A stretch of 64,000 nucleotides of DNA from Halichondria panicea (Eukaryota > Porifera > Demospongiae > Suberitida > Halichondriidae): assembly GCF_963675165.1 (NCBI RefSeq), contig NC_087378.1, positions 2,825,525 to 2,889,524 on the forward strand, read 5' to 3'. Shown piece after piece: positions 1-14,700 of the stretch. Below the pieces are notes generated by a model, which was not told the DNA's origin, did no database searches, and saw nothing but the letters and a program-made list of their open reading frames with translations. How positions within the stretch are numbered: position 1 is the stretch's first letter; the number at the start of each line of letters is the position of its first letter. The translations under genes were made by a program, and so were the position numbers.

Positions 1-183
1 AGCTTCATGATTAAACTCCTGACGTAGCCTATATTTGTATATGCATACAATTTGTACGCTTAGTTCTAAGAAAGAGAGAGAGATTTACTGTACTGTACAA
101 CACTCCTATTCTTGGAGACAATTCCTTCAAAATGCGGCCAAAAGCACACTCATGGTTAATTAGTTTTTGCAGTGATTTCTTAC

Positions 184-1839
184 CTGAGCAAGCTGTCCAC
201 AGTGATGTCCACAGTCAAGTAGTAATGAGGAATGTTTTGCTTGGACTGCTGAAGACGCTTTGCAATAGTCTATTGTGGACAAGCAAAAGACAGTTCAATT
301 ACATGGACCATTAGCTACATGATGTTCTATATAGAAATATGAGTAGAAAGGCACCCTAAAGAATTGGTACGAATTGAGACACTCACCTTCCTCATATTTG
401 AAAGTTCAATGTCAGTATAGTCACCGCCGTCTGGGGAGGCGACAGCTGCTGCCAGTGGTTGAGTTGCTATACTCAGCAGATCCTTGGACACAATTCTACC
501 TCCGGGACCACTGCCTTGCACACTCTACAGAAGGAAACCAACACAGTCTCACATAATTATCGCATTTAGCATAGAATCGTCTTTATATAATGTTTTCTTA
601 GAAAGTATGCTTTGAGTTACAGCATGTAATATGTACCTGAAGGTTGATTCCTTGCTGAGATGCAAGGTTCTTGGCATAGGGACTGGCAATAGCTCTCCCT
701 CCAGTGGGTGTTGTTAGAGGCTGTTGTGAAGGTTGTGAAGAAGAGGGTGTGGGCTGTGAAGGTGGTGGAGCTGGTGCCTCTGGTGTAGGGGTGGAAGCCG
801 GTGGTGCATCCTCAGCTAAAGGCTGAAAGTCTTTAAATGCCGCGACATCAGATTCATTCTCCACAATGATACACAACAACTGTAAGAAGATAATATCATT
901 ATTGATTTGCTGATTGAGGGACTTCCAACCATACCTTCCCTAAGGGAATATCTTTCGACCCGGCGGGCACGATGATTTTGGCAAGGTAACCAGCTCTAGG
1001 TGCCTCCATGTCCATTGTAGCCTTGTCTGTTTCCACCTGGGCTATCGCATCTCCGTCTTCGATCTCATCCCCCTCAGCGAGCTCCCAAGAGAGAATAGTG
1101 CCTAAGAGGGTGGAGTATATTATGCTACACCTAAACGACAAAGTTACATAATTATAAGCATACCTGTTTCCATGGTGGGAGAGAGGGCTGGGAGGTTTAC
1201 CAGGATATGGTTTGGTAGATCTGATAAGAAATGGGAGAGAGTGAGCTTAGTCATTTATCAGGTACCGTAGTTGATTTATGCATAATTATACAGTGCCAGA
1301 AAAAAGTACACTTTGGAGTGGCGCACTTTTAGAACCCCCAAAACACGTTCAATCCGCTGGCGCTTATGCACTACAGCTAGTGTAGGATCTAGAATTCTCT
1401 TAGTATGCAGCTGGATCTACTGTTACAGTAAAGGCGCTTGCCTTGGTATTCCTCTTGGTATTCCTTTTATAAGCACCATAAAAAATCAGAAACCGTTGTC
1501 GCTTTTGCGTTCAGTCTGAGTTGGCGCTGTATTTACAACTACGGTATATATATATATATATATATACGCCCTATGCTGTGAATGCTTTTTGATCTCACCT
1601 GCATATCCTCTGTTGAATGAAACCAGTGGAGACACAGGTGAACAGAATCCAGTCTGCACTCCACTCCACAGCCCCACACCAGTGCTCCTCGACCTCAGAG
1701 TGACATGCTGGTTTCTGAGTGTAGCTGTAGCACCTGGTAGACAAGAAGCACTCCTGTGCACTGTCCTAAAGCCAAGAGTTCTCCTTATGGACACGTGAAA
1801 TGTTCTTGGCAACTGAAACAAGCTTCTTGCCCTGTACAT
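184..1839 (-). CDS. DLAT: Dihydrolipoamide acetyltransferase, E2 of pyruvate dehydrogenase (5' part)
   Basis: E2 core of the mitochondrial pyruvate dehydrogenase complex; it moves acetyl groups from a lipoyl arm to CoA. Six exons read on the minus strand (1839-1599, 1220-1164, 1101-935, 879-637, 524-387, 269-184) join in phase and continue beyond the left edge. The first exon is Arg- and Ser-rich with few acids, as in a mitochondrial presequence. A lipoyl domain follows, with LPALSPTMETGT and the lipoylated Lys in VETDKATM. Next come a Pro/Ser/Thr linker, a peripheral-subunit-binding domain (ASPYAKNLASQQGINL, GSGPGGRIVSKDLL) and the start of the acyltransferase domain (IAKRLQQSKQNIPHYY). Only one lipoyl domain is visible, whereas vertebrate DLAT has two. 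The catalytic HxxxD region lies outside the window. The start lies 132 bp from the divergent neighbour. Confidence 0.93.
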
Positions 1840-1971
1840 CCTTGGAAAAAGCAGGCTGCCTTAGCTCTTAATGTATGAAGCAGAAACTCGACGTTAAACC
1901 ACTCCCCTTTGCCCTTTGTTTGGGATGATGTAACCGCAAGTCACACTGCTATAGGTTCAGAGTTCAAAGAA
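1840..1971. promoter_or_regulatory. Short divergent intergenic region, probable shared promoter (DLAT / C8orf34-like)
   Basis: Only 132 bp separate the two divergent start codons, so the 5' UTRs and core promoters of both genes must lie here or overlap the coding exons. No TATA box stands out. That it is bidirectional is inferred from spacing alone. Confidence 0.5.
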
Positions 1972-4900
1972 ATGGCTGGTGAAGGAGGGCCAAGTGAAAA
2001 AGTTCAGAACTATCTGGACAAGCACAAGATATCTTCACTTTTTCAAGTGAGTACATATGTTTTAAGGCTATTACTCTGTGTACCAGTGAATCTCACTCTG
2101 GCTCAGTCCAAAGATAGTCTTTAATAGTCCAATATGCACAACTCTCAGCACGCATACATTAAATAATCATGACACGGTGTTAAATTTGCCTCTTCCCTAA
2201 GGACTTGAGAACGAAGATAATAAAGGATCTACCTATAGATCCAATTGATTTTCTGATCTCTAAGCTACAAGCTCTCAAACAGAAAAAGAAGGTAATGTAT
2301 TACATTGAAACTTAATCAGCCTCCTATTAATATAGCAGTGGTATGTAGACTTTCCTAATGAATTGTACTGTCCTTCTAGGGTGCAGTACCTCGACCAGCC
2401 ACGTCCGGTGGTGCTTCCAGCCTCAAGTCATCACGCATTCAAGTCACTGGTACTACAGCTCCAACTACTGCCTCCAAATTAAAGAGTATGCTCCTATACC
2501 ATTACATTGTGTATGGGGACAAGGGTATATTTATACCAAAGTAACAATGGCAGTACACCTTTGTAGCTAGAATGAAAAAGCCAACGTATCTGTAACTCGT
2601 TTGTTTTATAATGTAATGTAGACCTACGTACTTGTAGTGTTTACTTATCAGGAACTTAAAAGTGCTACTTTGAACTGTTAGTACATGTATGTTGTTTAGA
2701 TAAAGCATGTTTTGCCATGGTGGCACATCATGGCTTTATAGCCATAGTACTGACCTACTGCCCTGTACACACATGTCATATTTACTGGAAAATTCCATGG
2801 GTTACTATAGTGAAAACGAGTGTCTAATAAAGTACATGTGCATCAGGTGTGCACTTATCAGTGTATACTGTGTGTTGTTGGAAACTGTTTCTTCGTGTGT
2901 AGGTCCAAGTGCTGCCAAGTCCAGGGCAGGACTCACCTCAACCAGCTCCCCCTCCCTCACAAAGACGCGTCCCACCACTGCCGGAACTAAGACCGTCACA
3001 ACTAAGTCTGCTGCTGGGGCCAAACTCAAGCCACCAACTTCTAGTGAGTACAAGGATTGCGGCTCAGATGATAAAGGCCTTTTGCCTTTAGCATACACTC
3101 GTTAGATTTGTGCACTCCAGATTTTTAATACTTGTATCAGTGTCGGCAATTAGAATAATTTCTCTCCCATAATAGCCTCATCTCCTAAGAGGCCGACTAC
3201 AGCCCCTGCCTCTGGTAAGAGCTCTCTCTCATCGCCCTCCAAGGCCACTGGTCTCAAGCCTCCCTCAAAGCTCTCCACTTCCTCTGCCAGCTCCTCTGCC
3301 AAATCCACCCCCACCAAAACAGCCTCTCGACCTGGACTGAGACCACCTACTACTGGGAGCTCAAAGGCCAGCCCAGGAGCAGTGAAGAAAGCCACTACTG
3401 TGCAATCAGCTAAAGGTGTGCATATTAATGTCAAACATAATAATTATTGTTTGTTTGTTGCTCATTTGGAGACAATGCACAGTTGACAATGTTTTACTCT
3501 TTCTCTCGTTTTCTGCTTGAAAAGAAGTTAAACGTAGAAGGCATTGAGGTGCAACTAGTGTGGCTTTTGTTGAATTAGTATCTAATTGTTGTGGTAATTG
3601 GTTGTACATGTATGTGCAGATAAGCCAAAGTCTCCTATTAAAAAGCCAGCCAACACACAAGCAGCCAAAAAGCCTCTTGCAAAAGAAGATTCAGCTCCTG
3701 TTAAAACAGAACCAAGTGCCGAAAAAATTGCTGAGTTTTTTGGAGAGCCCCAAAAAACTAGTATCAAGTCGACACTCCATCACCATGACGATGACGAAGT
3801 GAGCGTGCCCAATGTGGATAGTGGCAGTGAGAGGGGTGAGGATGAAGAAACCTGTGACTGCTCAGGAAACAATCTCAACTCACTGCTACAGATGAAAATG
3901 AGGTAAATTCCCATTTTATAGCAGGTATGAGCAAGGGCGCATAAAAAGAGAGAGGGCATCTGTTGCGAGCAAAAAGTAAAGGGGGCGGTGGAAAAGTGGA
4001 AAAGTACTAAAAATAATGTGTACAGTACATAGTATATCCGGTCTGTGGCTTTGGTTTTTGTTCGCACGTAGTGTTGATAGTCAGTTGCATGCCCTCTCTC
4101 TTTTTATACGCCCTTGGTGTGAGTGTTTAAATCCTGTGCACATGTGTATGATTATGTGATTCGTACAATTATGTGATCAGTTTAACATGCCTACTTTATA
4201 GTGATATTGATTCTTGGCTATACACTCGTGTGTGTACCTTCAGTGTAATGTATCTATTATTTGTTGTAGTATGAAGCAGGCCAAGAACAAGCGCTCTCCA
4301 AAGAGACCCAAGTCTCACCTCAGTCCCCGGGAGGAGGACCTGTCCACTACGCCCCCTTCCCTCGGCTACCACAGTGATGGGTGTGAGGAGAGTGAGGACG
4401 AGTGTGTGGAGGCAGTTGAGGACGCAGGTGCTCTCGAGGATGAGGGAGTCACTGGACTCCCTGGGAATAAACTGGTGAGCAGACATGTATTTACGTACAG
4501 TACATGATAATTATACATGAAACTCGATCTACATGTGTATGCTAAATTTTCCCAGCTTTCATTGTTGAGGTGTACTGTACTTGCATTCAGTCGGCCTTAC
4601 TATTGTCTATGTACTGAGTTAGTGTACAGTGCTGCACTATAGCCAAGCGACAACATACAGTGTACACAGTAAATGTATAGAGAAACTTACCGTTGGCATA
4701 TTTTAATCATGTGTAGTACATGTATTATGGAAATTTGTTGTACAGTCATCACTGCCTAAGGACACTAAGGTAGACTTCATGGTTCTCCTGTGTGCCCGTT
4801 GTGCCAAGATGTTGACTGGAGATGAACCTATTACTGAGATGTCAGCCATCATTGTCACAAAAGGGGCAGGTAGCGACTTTGAGAGTGCATCTCAGGTAGG

Positions 4901-5526
4901 AAGCCATGCCTCTTTCCCTCAATGGGAAGTCGGAACAGAAGTTGGTGAGTTTAGTTACCTCTCAGTCCATGCACAACACTTTGAAGCATGTCTACTCACT
5001 ATTGCATTCTCTCCTGCTTGTACGTTCACACACATGACACACAGTGTGCTTTCATAATCATTGATTCCCTGTGTGTGTTTAGACTCAGAGGCATCTTCAG
5101 CTAATAAGTGGAAGAGCTCCAGTGAGACGTCCAACGTCACCCTAGTGTCTCAGGACACGTGGGGTGGGCTGGCTCCTAAATCCAGACCACTTGTTTCTGG
5201 TACCAGTGACACGGTGAGTATGCTCTTGTCCTATACTGCATGAGAGATTATAGTGTTTAATTCCGATACTACAATTAAGTCATCTAATTACAAGTCAGCA
5301 CCACTCCAATATAAGCACAAAACTAGAATTATTGTTTTTTCTTGTTTTATCTGGAAAATCATTATTTAGCGCTGTAATTAGCGTTATGTTGCTGGCCATA
5401 CTTACCCCTCACCTCTCTCTGCAGGAGAGTGAAGTACAGCTGCCACCACCACCACCCCTTGTGGGCCATCCATGGAAGGAGGAGTCACCAACTCATGACC
5501 CACACGGATGGGCAGAGCAATTATAA
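1972..5526 (+). CDS. RIIa-type dimerization domain protein, C8orf34-like
   Basis: Ten exons: 1972-2046, 2202-2291, 2380-2485, 2903-3043, 3176-3415, 3620-3902, 4270-4474, 4746-4944, 5083-5213, 5425-5526. They sum to 1572 nt, or 523 residues. Residues 8-50 (KVQNYLDKHKISSLFQDL, then KDLPIDPIDFLISKLQALK) look like an RIIa/DPY30-type dimerization-docking helix pair and most resemble the N-terminus of vertebrate C8orf34. The middle is a long Ser/Thr/Pro/Lys-rich, probably disordered stretch with an acidic His-Asp patch (HHHDDDE). An acidic segment precedes a hydrophobic Cys pair (VLLCARCAKML), which might bind metal. The C-terminus is Pro-rich. Binding to PKA-anchoring partners is known for some RIIa proteins but is only inference here. 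The choice of 5' splice site for exon 8 rests on phase. Confidence 0.75.
3932..4117. repeat. MITE-like inverted repeat in intron 6 of the C8orf34-like gene
   Basis: The left arm begins AAGGGCGCATAAAAAGAG and the right arm is its near-perfect reverse complement, ending TTTTTATACGCCCTT. Arms are about 30 bp and the whole element about 186 bp. There is no coding potential. It is probably a non-autonomous DNA transposon. Confidence 0.65.
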
Positions 5527-5764
5527 ACTGACCTTTAATAATGGACCTTTAATAATGCAATGCAAGTTTATTTCTAAATGCAATTTTCCTGTAATACAAA
5601 GAAGTGCAAAGAGTCATATACCTCGTTCCTGTAATTTTATAAATCAAAAAAATGTTCATGTTAAATGCAGATATGTATAGTGTCTCCAAACCACTGATCT
5701 TGTTTGGATGCAGTAAGGGTCAAAGGTCATTAAACATTAAGTGTAGAGGCCACAGCAAGACATT

Positions 5765-8700
5765 ATGAGTTTTGCCGGGCAGAAACGTTTAGGAGAGTTA
5801 AGTACAGCTATAGTGGCTGTCAAACGGCCTAGGCAAGACTTGGTGGCTGTGTCTGAAAATGCAAGTAGGAAGCAGATCATGCTTTCGGTAGGTTTCCAAT
5901 TAGTGCCCTCTCACCCTGGCTAACATGTATTTTGTGTACACAGGGGCCTCCCCGATCCTCATCACTGGAAGCTCCCATCATGCAACTACATGGACATGAG
6001 GTATATATATACGTACCTTTTTAGAAGTTTTTTAATGGCCGGGACCCCTTGTTTTTCTATTACACAAAGACACAGTGGCTGCGTAGATCTGATACATGTG
6101 AAACAATTAATATTAATTTACTAATTGCATTCCACCAAGCTTTAGTACAATACTGCAGTGCTGATCATTGATGACCTGATGCTGTAATTTTGCTCGTGTT
6201 CGCATTTGCAATTTATACATGTATATTCTTTTTGTACTTCTTCCACAGGCTGGTGTGCTGAGTGCCAAGTTCAGCCCAACTGGCGGCACCCTGGCTTCTG
6301 CTGCAAATGACAGACTCATCTGTAGGTTTTTAATTAATTGTTTCCATGGCTAAAGAATAAATTTTATACCTGTATGTGCAGTCTTGTGGAACGTTTATGG
6401 TGACTGTGAAAATTTTGCGGTGATGAAAGGACACACTGGTGCCATCATGGAGATACAGTACTCAACAGATGGAACGTGAGTACCGAGCTCAGTCAATCAT
6501 TCACTATCAGATACCATCAGAAACCATGAAGAGATCTATTCTATCTATAGGGAAGTATGTATCACTTGACAATGCAGTCCCAGAGGAGGTGTGAAGCACT
6601 TAATCTTTGCTACTGATTAGCGTTGTCTTTGTTGCATAATAATTATGTGACCAGTTCAACAATCACCATAGATACAGGAACAAACGAGCAAAATGGGCAA
6701 ACAGAAAACACTAAAACAGCTATAATATGTGATGAAAAAAGATGTTGCTTAAGACTAAGTGACCTAGAGACTAATTACCCATCAGGTAAATACACCAGAT
6801 TGGGTAATGCCAATCGGTATGCTTGGAAAGGGCAGTAGACTCCAACTGGAACACCCCAGTCTTCTAAGGGCATACAAGGGTCAAACTTGCAGTTTGATTT
6901 ACTTTACGGCTCTTGTTCAGTTTCAATATTATACTAACCTTGTTGGACTTCATCTATAGCTAGCTATGGCACCAACTTATATATAGAGAGTGTGATTGGG
7001 ATTAATGGATCCCGTGGAGATAGTTATGTGACTATTATGCAACAAAGACAACGCTAATCAGATACCTATAAGTAGCAAAGGTTAAATGCTTTGCACCTCA
7101 CTCTGATGAGATAGACCCCACCCAACTTGTAGAATACGCGAATATGCGTCTTTTCTTTTGTAACCTCCTTGGTTGAGTTAGGTTCCCTTGGCTAACGCTA
7201 ACTACATGTACAACCGCGAAGATTACATAGTAGACGCATCTTTTATATTAGGTATAGTTCATCGTAAACATCGAGAAAATGCAGACTATGTATCAGGTGC
7301 CCAGATTGTGACTGCCACTGGTACGTGTGTAGAGATATTGTGCATAATCTTGTATGACTGTGGGAAAATAGGCTTGAGATGTGTGCTGCTTTCCCACAGT
7401 CTGAATATTGTACTTATAAGGACACCAACCAGCCTTGGGTTAATAAAACTATTGATTCGATCAGCAGGGGCTATCCATTTAGGTAAATCTTAGTGTCAAA
7501 AGTAATTGAAACTGCTCGTTATAGTAGAGTAGTTCCTAAGAAGTGGTTGGTGTTGAACTGTTATAAACTACTGTAGGTAGTTTCTAGCCTCGTTCCCAGG
7601 CCTTACTTTTTCTTGGTGTTGTAATTGTTCATCCATAAATAGAAGCAAAAAAAAAGAATGAGGCAGCAAAGAAAGAAATGGGTGTACAGTTAAGAAAAAG
7701 TAAGGTCTGGTTTGGGAAATCGTGTGATCCATAAGGATTCTTATAAACGTGGGCGATATGTAGCCCACAATCGTGACGTAAGGTATTCTCCCCCGCATTC
7801 AGACTATACTGAGACACTGCCAAGGTACCAAGCTACTAAGTCAGGGAACCAGCGTGGCCAGCTCTGGTGACAGTAGCTACCTGCTAGATGATAATCAAAC
7901 ACACGATCTAGAGTATAGCTACCGTATTACTAGAATATTTTGCGGGTGAACAATTTTTGCGAACGAGCCAAATCAGCAGAAAATTTGACCCTTTGCGATC
8001 TAACTATTGCGTTCTGGCAAGGATCGTGTGTATTTACTAGTAATAATTTAGGCTTTGCGGATTTTATTGTTGCAAATTGATCAACCATCGCAAAGTTTGA
8101 TGCTCGCAAAACATACTAGTAATACTGTAGCTAGCTTGTATAAACAGTTTGCAAATTTCCAGTTCTAAGTTCATGTCCAGCTTGCTGCAGGCAAAGTGTT
8201 ATTACTACTGTTACTACGTGGGCAGTCCAACATCTCTAGCTCTGCATGCCCACGCTCATTTTCACCTTTCTACCACCCTTCTACCCTCAGGCGACTTCCC
8301 GATACAGGTTCTCCTTTTTTTAACCCTCTATTTCTTTTTTTATTCCTCCAATTAATACCGTATTTTATCTTATTGAACGATTGTGATAAAGAACAGAGCC
8401 TGTGTAGTTTCAATCCAGATATGAGTTTTCTAGTTATAAGTTTTTATAATTGGTTGGTCGGTCTTCAGAGGTGGTTGCTAATGGGGGAAGTTCACTCTAT
8501 TCATCTACTCGTGTCTATATAATTATAGTTATTATAAACAAGTACATCTGTGTGGAGAAATATTTTCGTGCAACACTTTTAGTTGTAACTCTAACATTAA
8601 ATGTAAATGTTCATGCAGTAGTGTGATAGTTGTTGTATCTTCCTTATAGAATGTTGTTCTCGTGCTCGGTGGACAAGACCGGTGCAGTGTGGGATTGTGA

Positions 8701-11700
8701 GGTGGGAGAGAGGATAAAGAAGCTCAAGGGTCATTCTTCAATTGTCAATACCTGCTCTCCTGTGAGGAGAGGTGCCCCCATTGTGGCCACTGGTTCTGAT
8801 GATGGAAACATTAAAGTAAGCAAGGCGTGACTGTGAGTCGCACCCCACTGTTTAGCACTACGTTTCAAAAGTTATATTATATTTACCAGGAGATAAATGT
8901 TAACATTTTACATCTTGTAGAAGTGGTGTTTACCAGGGCTAAATGTTAACAATTATTACATGCATCTTGTAGAATTGCAGATGCATGTTAACCTTTAGCA
9001 TTTTGTTGAGGTGATGTTTACCAGGAGCTCAATGTTACAATTAATTTTAGCATTTTGTTTAGGTGATGTTTACCAGGAGATCAATGTTAACCTTTAGCAT
9101 TTTGTTGTTGAGGTGATGTTTACCAGGAGCTCAATGTTACCATTAATTTTAGCATTTTGTTGAGGTGATGTTTACCTGGAGCTCAATGTTAAAATTTTTG
9201 TATCTTGATGTTTACCAGGAGCTCAAAATGTAATTTTTGAATTAAAAAGCCTAGACTATAGGCTGGAGTATAGTTCAGGTGCTGTACGTACATGTAGCTA
9301 GAGCTGTACTGGCTGGCAATAGTTGGCAAACAGATTGGATTCGCTGAGCTCTTTGATGGGAGAGAGGGGAGGGGGCCCTGGGTACTCATGAATCTACATG
9401 TAGTAAACATTCTATACACTGGATAACTCGCCAGAATGGAGAAGATTGCTAGGCATTGGGTTGGTTATAAGTATCTAGGGAATCACAGAATGTTGCCTTC
9501 AATGCAACCCTCTAAATATGCAACACCAGAACTACTTCAACATAATTGTTTACCCACAAAAGAAGCGACCAATGGCTTTTAAAAGTGTCGCCTTAAATTG
9601 AGGTTTTACAGTAGTTATAATGCTACAGTTTTAGTCGCTGTCGTTATTCTAAAACAATCCCCTTGGAATTGCAGCACTTGAAGATGTACATGTACAAGGT
9701 GTCATACAGGGGGGAAAGGGGGGATATCCCCCCCCTTTCAATTATGACTGAGTGTCCATAGCTGGGTATTGAAATAACAGTTGACCTTTTTTTAGCAACA
9801 TTTTCTGGTTACTTTTCTCATTTCCCCCCTCTACTTCAAAATCCTGTATGACACCCTAATGTACTGTTACTGATCTTGATGTGATACACTATAATTACTG
9901 TATATCGGGTTTCGAATGCATGGTTAATCGAATACGAATGCACTGTACAAACGTGATTGCGTTTCTAGCTATTGCGAATTGCTTCACATACTCACTCTTT
10001 GTGTGTCTTTCAATCGCGATTTATGCAGAAACTAGCAATTTGCAACCAAAAGAACCTCACATTCAAGACACGGTATACAGTAATAGTGCTGCTTCATTGT
10101 CTAATACAGTAATAGTACATCATATGATTAGAAAGGATAGGTGTCTTATGATGTGATTATAATTATGATTATCGGTTGTATTACTAATACACACATATAT
10201 CATAAAGGATGCCAAAAGTACAGTGTCTAAAATTATTGGCTGCTGCGTCAGTAGAGCCTTGCAGCTCTCTTCTCACTCTTGCAGCTACCAATAGCTATCG
10301 TTCTAGTGCCGAGTTAAATGAGTAGCAATACTCCGTGGACAAGTTTTGCTAACGCACTCTTCTGAAAAGGTTGCACCAAGTAAGCAGAACTACATGTAGG
10401 TGTAGCTCGAGAACGAAGCATTATTTTGCTAATCCACAAATAGAAAATATGACTAGAAGCCTATAGAAACTCTTACTTGCACTTTATTGATCCTTGAGCA
10501 GCTGTAGCAGTCTACACAAACACACTACCGTATGCGCACCGAGGTATAATGAATATATACTCTTAAGGTTTTGTGTTGTGCTAAATACAAGTGGGATTTG
10601 TTGTTTGTAGGTGTGGGATGTACGAAAGAGAGCTCCTGTGTGCACGCTCAATAGCACCTATCAGATTATGGCAGTGAAGTTCAATGACTCTGGTGACCAG
10701 ATAATGTCTGGAGGGCTTGATAATGACATCAAGGTATAATTATGTGTGTAATATCTACTACATATGTATGTGTTTATAACATGCTTGTTGCCACCCAGTG
10801 AGTGTGCAGATCAAGTGCTCTGTATATGTTGCATCACTACCATACATTGCACTGCAATATACCAGAACATAGTAGTGGCAGATCCAGTGCAGGGAATGTG
10901 CCCCCCCCCCCCCCTGGCCAGGGTTTCATCTAGTGGGCTATAATAATGACATCATCACATTAGTACTGTCTATGTGCAATATCAGGAGTACATGAGTAAC
11001 TCCTGGCAATATGTAACTAGATCTACTGTGATGCAACTAGCATGTAATAGGGGGTGTGGTCAACAATGTGGGAGTGGCTAAACATTTTGCGGCGTGCGTA
11101 AACCTTCCACCCAAACTTTTAATCCTAAATGAAACCCTACCCCCCCTTTCTTGCTAGAAGACCAGTGGTCACCGTAGATTGACTCGAATAAGATCTGGAT
11201 ACTCAGCTTGCAACTTCCAAGGAAGTGGGTGTGGCTTAGAGCAGCACACGTCACAGGATATGCCTACAATAATATTATTGCATAGCATGCAGAATAGCAG
11301 ACCATCTAGTTTTTGAAGCAGAGCTGAAGAGCAAGATGAATTGTTGAAACTTAGTAAAAACGTTTCTGTTAATTTTCCCCCCTTTTCAAAATTCCTGGAT
11401 CTGCCCCTGACATTAGGGATGCAGTGGATGAAATCTGCTTTTTGACTTAGGCCCACCCTGCAGCCACCGAATAACTCAATTGGTCCCTTTTATAGGTTCC
11501 TTCCCTTTTTAGAGAAAAACTTGACCAATCAGAAGAGTTTGACGCCATTTAACAAGTTACATGTGTAGTTATTGCAGGCGCCCTCGTGCAATGTGCCAAA
11601 TATTGCACTAGATGACATAATGCCCGAGGGCATTATGTTGCTCCAGTGCAATATTTGGCATTTTGCACTTGTGCTGGGCAATAACTAAAACTCAATTCCT

Positions 11701-14700
11701 GTGATCCACTGTGGTTTGTATTCTTGAGTCTGATCTTTGACACTTGATCCTACTTACTACATGTAGTTACAAGTACTTCTATATGGCAATCATCTTTTGC
11801 AGGTTTGGGATATGCGACGTAACGAAGTGGTGTACTCAATGACAGGTCACTCTGACACTGTGACTGGACTCAGTATCAGCCCCAATGGTCACTATCTCCT
11901 ATCTAACTCTATGGATAACACTGGTGAGGTCCATGCAAATTGTTCTAGGAATCATAGTTTGTACCTCATGGTTCAAAATCATATCAAGCAATTAGTTTTG
12001 TGAGATTAAATCCCACTTGTGTGTGTTTAGCAGGGAACTATGAGCCATAATATCATAGTTTCCCAGGGAATTATAAGCTGAGGGTATAAAGTACAATAAA
12101 TTATCAGTACAGAAATGATGAAGAAGCTGTAGCTGCATGATAATTAGCTATGGCTGTTCAGTTTTTCACTACCAGTTTACTTAATGAACATTTCTGTATT
12201 GAATGGATACACAGTAAGTATACCCTACTTGGGGTCTGTATCATAGCAACTGGGGTGTAACTACCATCAACTCCGCATTCCTCATAATCTCCCTTGCCTT
12301 GAGGGTGCACTGATTTTATACTAAATCTGCACCGCCAAAAAGAAGCTGGACACTTGTTGGCAAGGGAAGGACAGATGGGTGGGGCTCGCTAAACACCTAA
12401 AAAGGTGGGGCTCACTGCTTGGACATGGACAAGTTAGTACGAAGAGCTAGAAGCTTAGCACTGGCTACAATATTAATAGCTTTGAGACTGTTAGCTAATT
12501 TTCATTCCAGTGGGTGTATAACACTTATTGTTACTTGTTGTTGTCCACTATATTCGAATTTATGGCAACGTAAACTATCCTTGGCCTCGGAACTTTGCCC
12601 TCGTCCTCGGAGGTTTACTCCCATAAATTCTCATGTATAGTGGACAGTAATAAGTAATAACTTAAGTTACATCCCAAAGATTCCTTAAATAGTATGTGCA
12701 ACAAGCACATCCCGTCGATTGATCTCATCATCAATATTTTGATATCTTTTTCTGTTTAGCATATTTATTTCAATTGTAAAACAAGGAGTGAGCCACCTCC
12801 CAGCTTCTTTCTATTTCTTTATTCTGAGTGCCAATTAGGCCTCCCTACCTGGTCTGATTACTGTTGCTCTGCTCTTATTTCACCATCACTATCATGTCTG
12901 TTGATATCACAGACTAATATAGGATGTAACGGATGATCGAGTTATTGTTTGATGTGTCTCTGGTTCTGTCTTACATTGCCACACCCTTTCCTTAGCTTGA
13001 ATTCATGTGGTTTGAATAATATACGGATCCTTTAACATCATGTTGTGTCTACTTAAAGACCATACAACAGTAAAATGATATACACACACGACAGTGTGTT
13101 GTTTTCAGTCAGACAGTTCTTGAATAACCAGAGACGTGTCTTCAAGTTTGCCCTTTTCAAATTTGGAGGTTGTGTGCAGAGATAATTTCAACACTATGGT
13201 TATATTAAATTACAAAAAAGTCGTTTTGAGCCAAGCTGCTCTTAAATGGTATTAGTAGGTTTATCGAACACCCTCGTTATTAAAATAGTTTTGTTGATGG
13301 TCTACATGTAAACTACCTCAATGACTGTGTATTTGTGTACCTCTTCTAGCACCGCTCACAATACCTATAAGCACTGGATTTTGTTGGTTCTAGCTAATTG
13401 TAGTCTAGAGTACTGCTGATTGTTCAGAGTCTTATCCTGTGTTGTGGCACGTTCGTCTGGGACAGCTGCTACATGTACGTACAATAACTATATGTGAGCA
13501 TGTTATTTGGTGGTATTTGCAGCCATATCCTGGAGAGGAAGGCAAGCTAGCTGGGATTGTTCTGTCATTACTTCACGTCTAAAACTTTGTCTAGGTGGTT
13601 TTTCCCACTTCCGTGTATGCTGCACTTTACATACATGTTTACACTCTTATTTGGTATAACTTATTGGTTGGGCTCAAACTACGGAATCTGTATTCCAAAT
13701 CTATGTTATATACTGAAAGTCATTAGGCCAATGTATTTACATGCACTCAACCAGTGTAAATTGCTTTGCTTTTTCCTTCATAATTATAGTACGAATATGG
13801 GATGTTCGACCTTTTGCACCTGCCGATCGGCAACTGAAGGTGCTGGTGGGGAACCAGCACGGATTTGAAAAGGTGAGCTTATTACTAATGTGCAATTGTA
13901 CCACACATCTGTCTACACAATGCCACCATTGAGGCATGAAATTGGTCCGTTTACAGGGTCTTGCTGTCAACATATCCACTCAAAACATCTAAATAATGCC
14001 TTGTGTACTTGTAATATGCCTGTATTATGCATGTCTCACTCTTTAACAATGGTACACTTTCTTTCTCCACTGTTAATAGTGATGCATACTTTCCACCTCA
14101 TGCAATGACACAATAATGACCTGTTTTTTTGCTGTGTCACAGAACTTGCTCAGGTGTGCTTGGTCTCCGGATGGTAGAAAGGTCACAGCTGGCTCCTCAG
14201 ACAGGTATCTGATTACTAGTAGTACCTTGTCAGCAGCCCTTCAAAGGCAGCCGGCAGCCTTTTCTATAATTATAAGTATGTTTTTCTTGTGGTATATACA
14301 GGAACCCCATGTTCAATATCACCTACACGTGCATGTACGTGTACAGCGTCTTAGTTATACATGTAGTATAATTATTATGATAATATTTTTTCAGCTGGAC
14401 GAAAGTGATATTGTGTTGAAATGTTAACTCCTCTCTAATGACCAGAGGTGGTCATGTTTCATTGTTTATACCCACCTTTGCTAAGTATTCGTGCACACTG
14501 TTATATGTTGCCTTCAATGATCAGACATGGCGTTAATCGTCAAAGCTAGATTACTTTTGAAAGTACCTACCATTCATTGGTTATCTTGTGCGGGTGGGTA
14601 TATAAACTTTACTCTTGGATTTTCCTTTCTAGATAAGGTGGTTAACCAGTTGCCATACACTGTAGATATTTCTCTAACCTGTTTCCTTTACTGATAAGCA

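Noticed and set aside
10890-10915. Poly-C run as a regulatory G-quadruplex
   Set aside because: It lies within a transposon-like element and is a simple homopolymer; nothing links it to a promoter.
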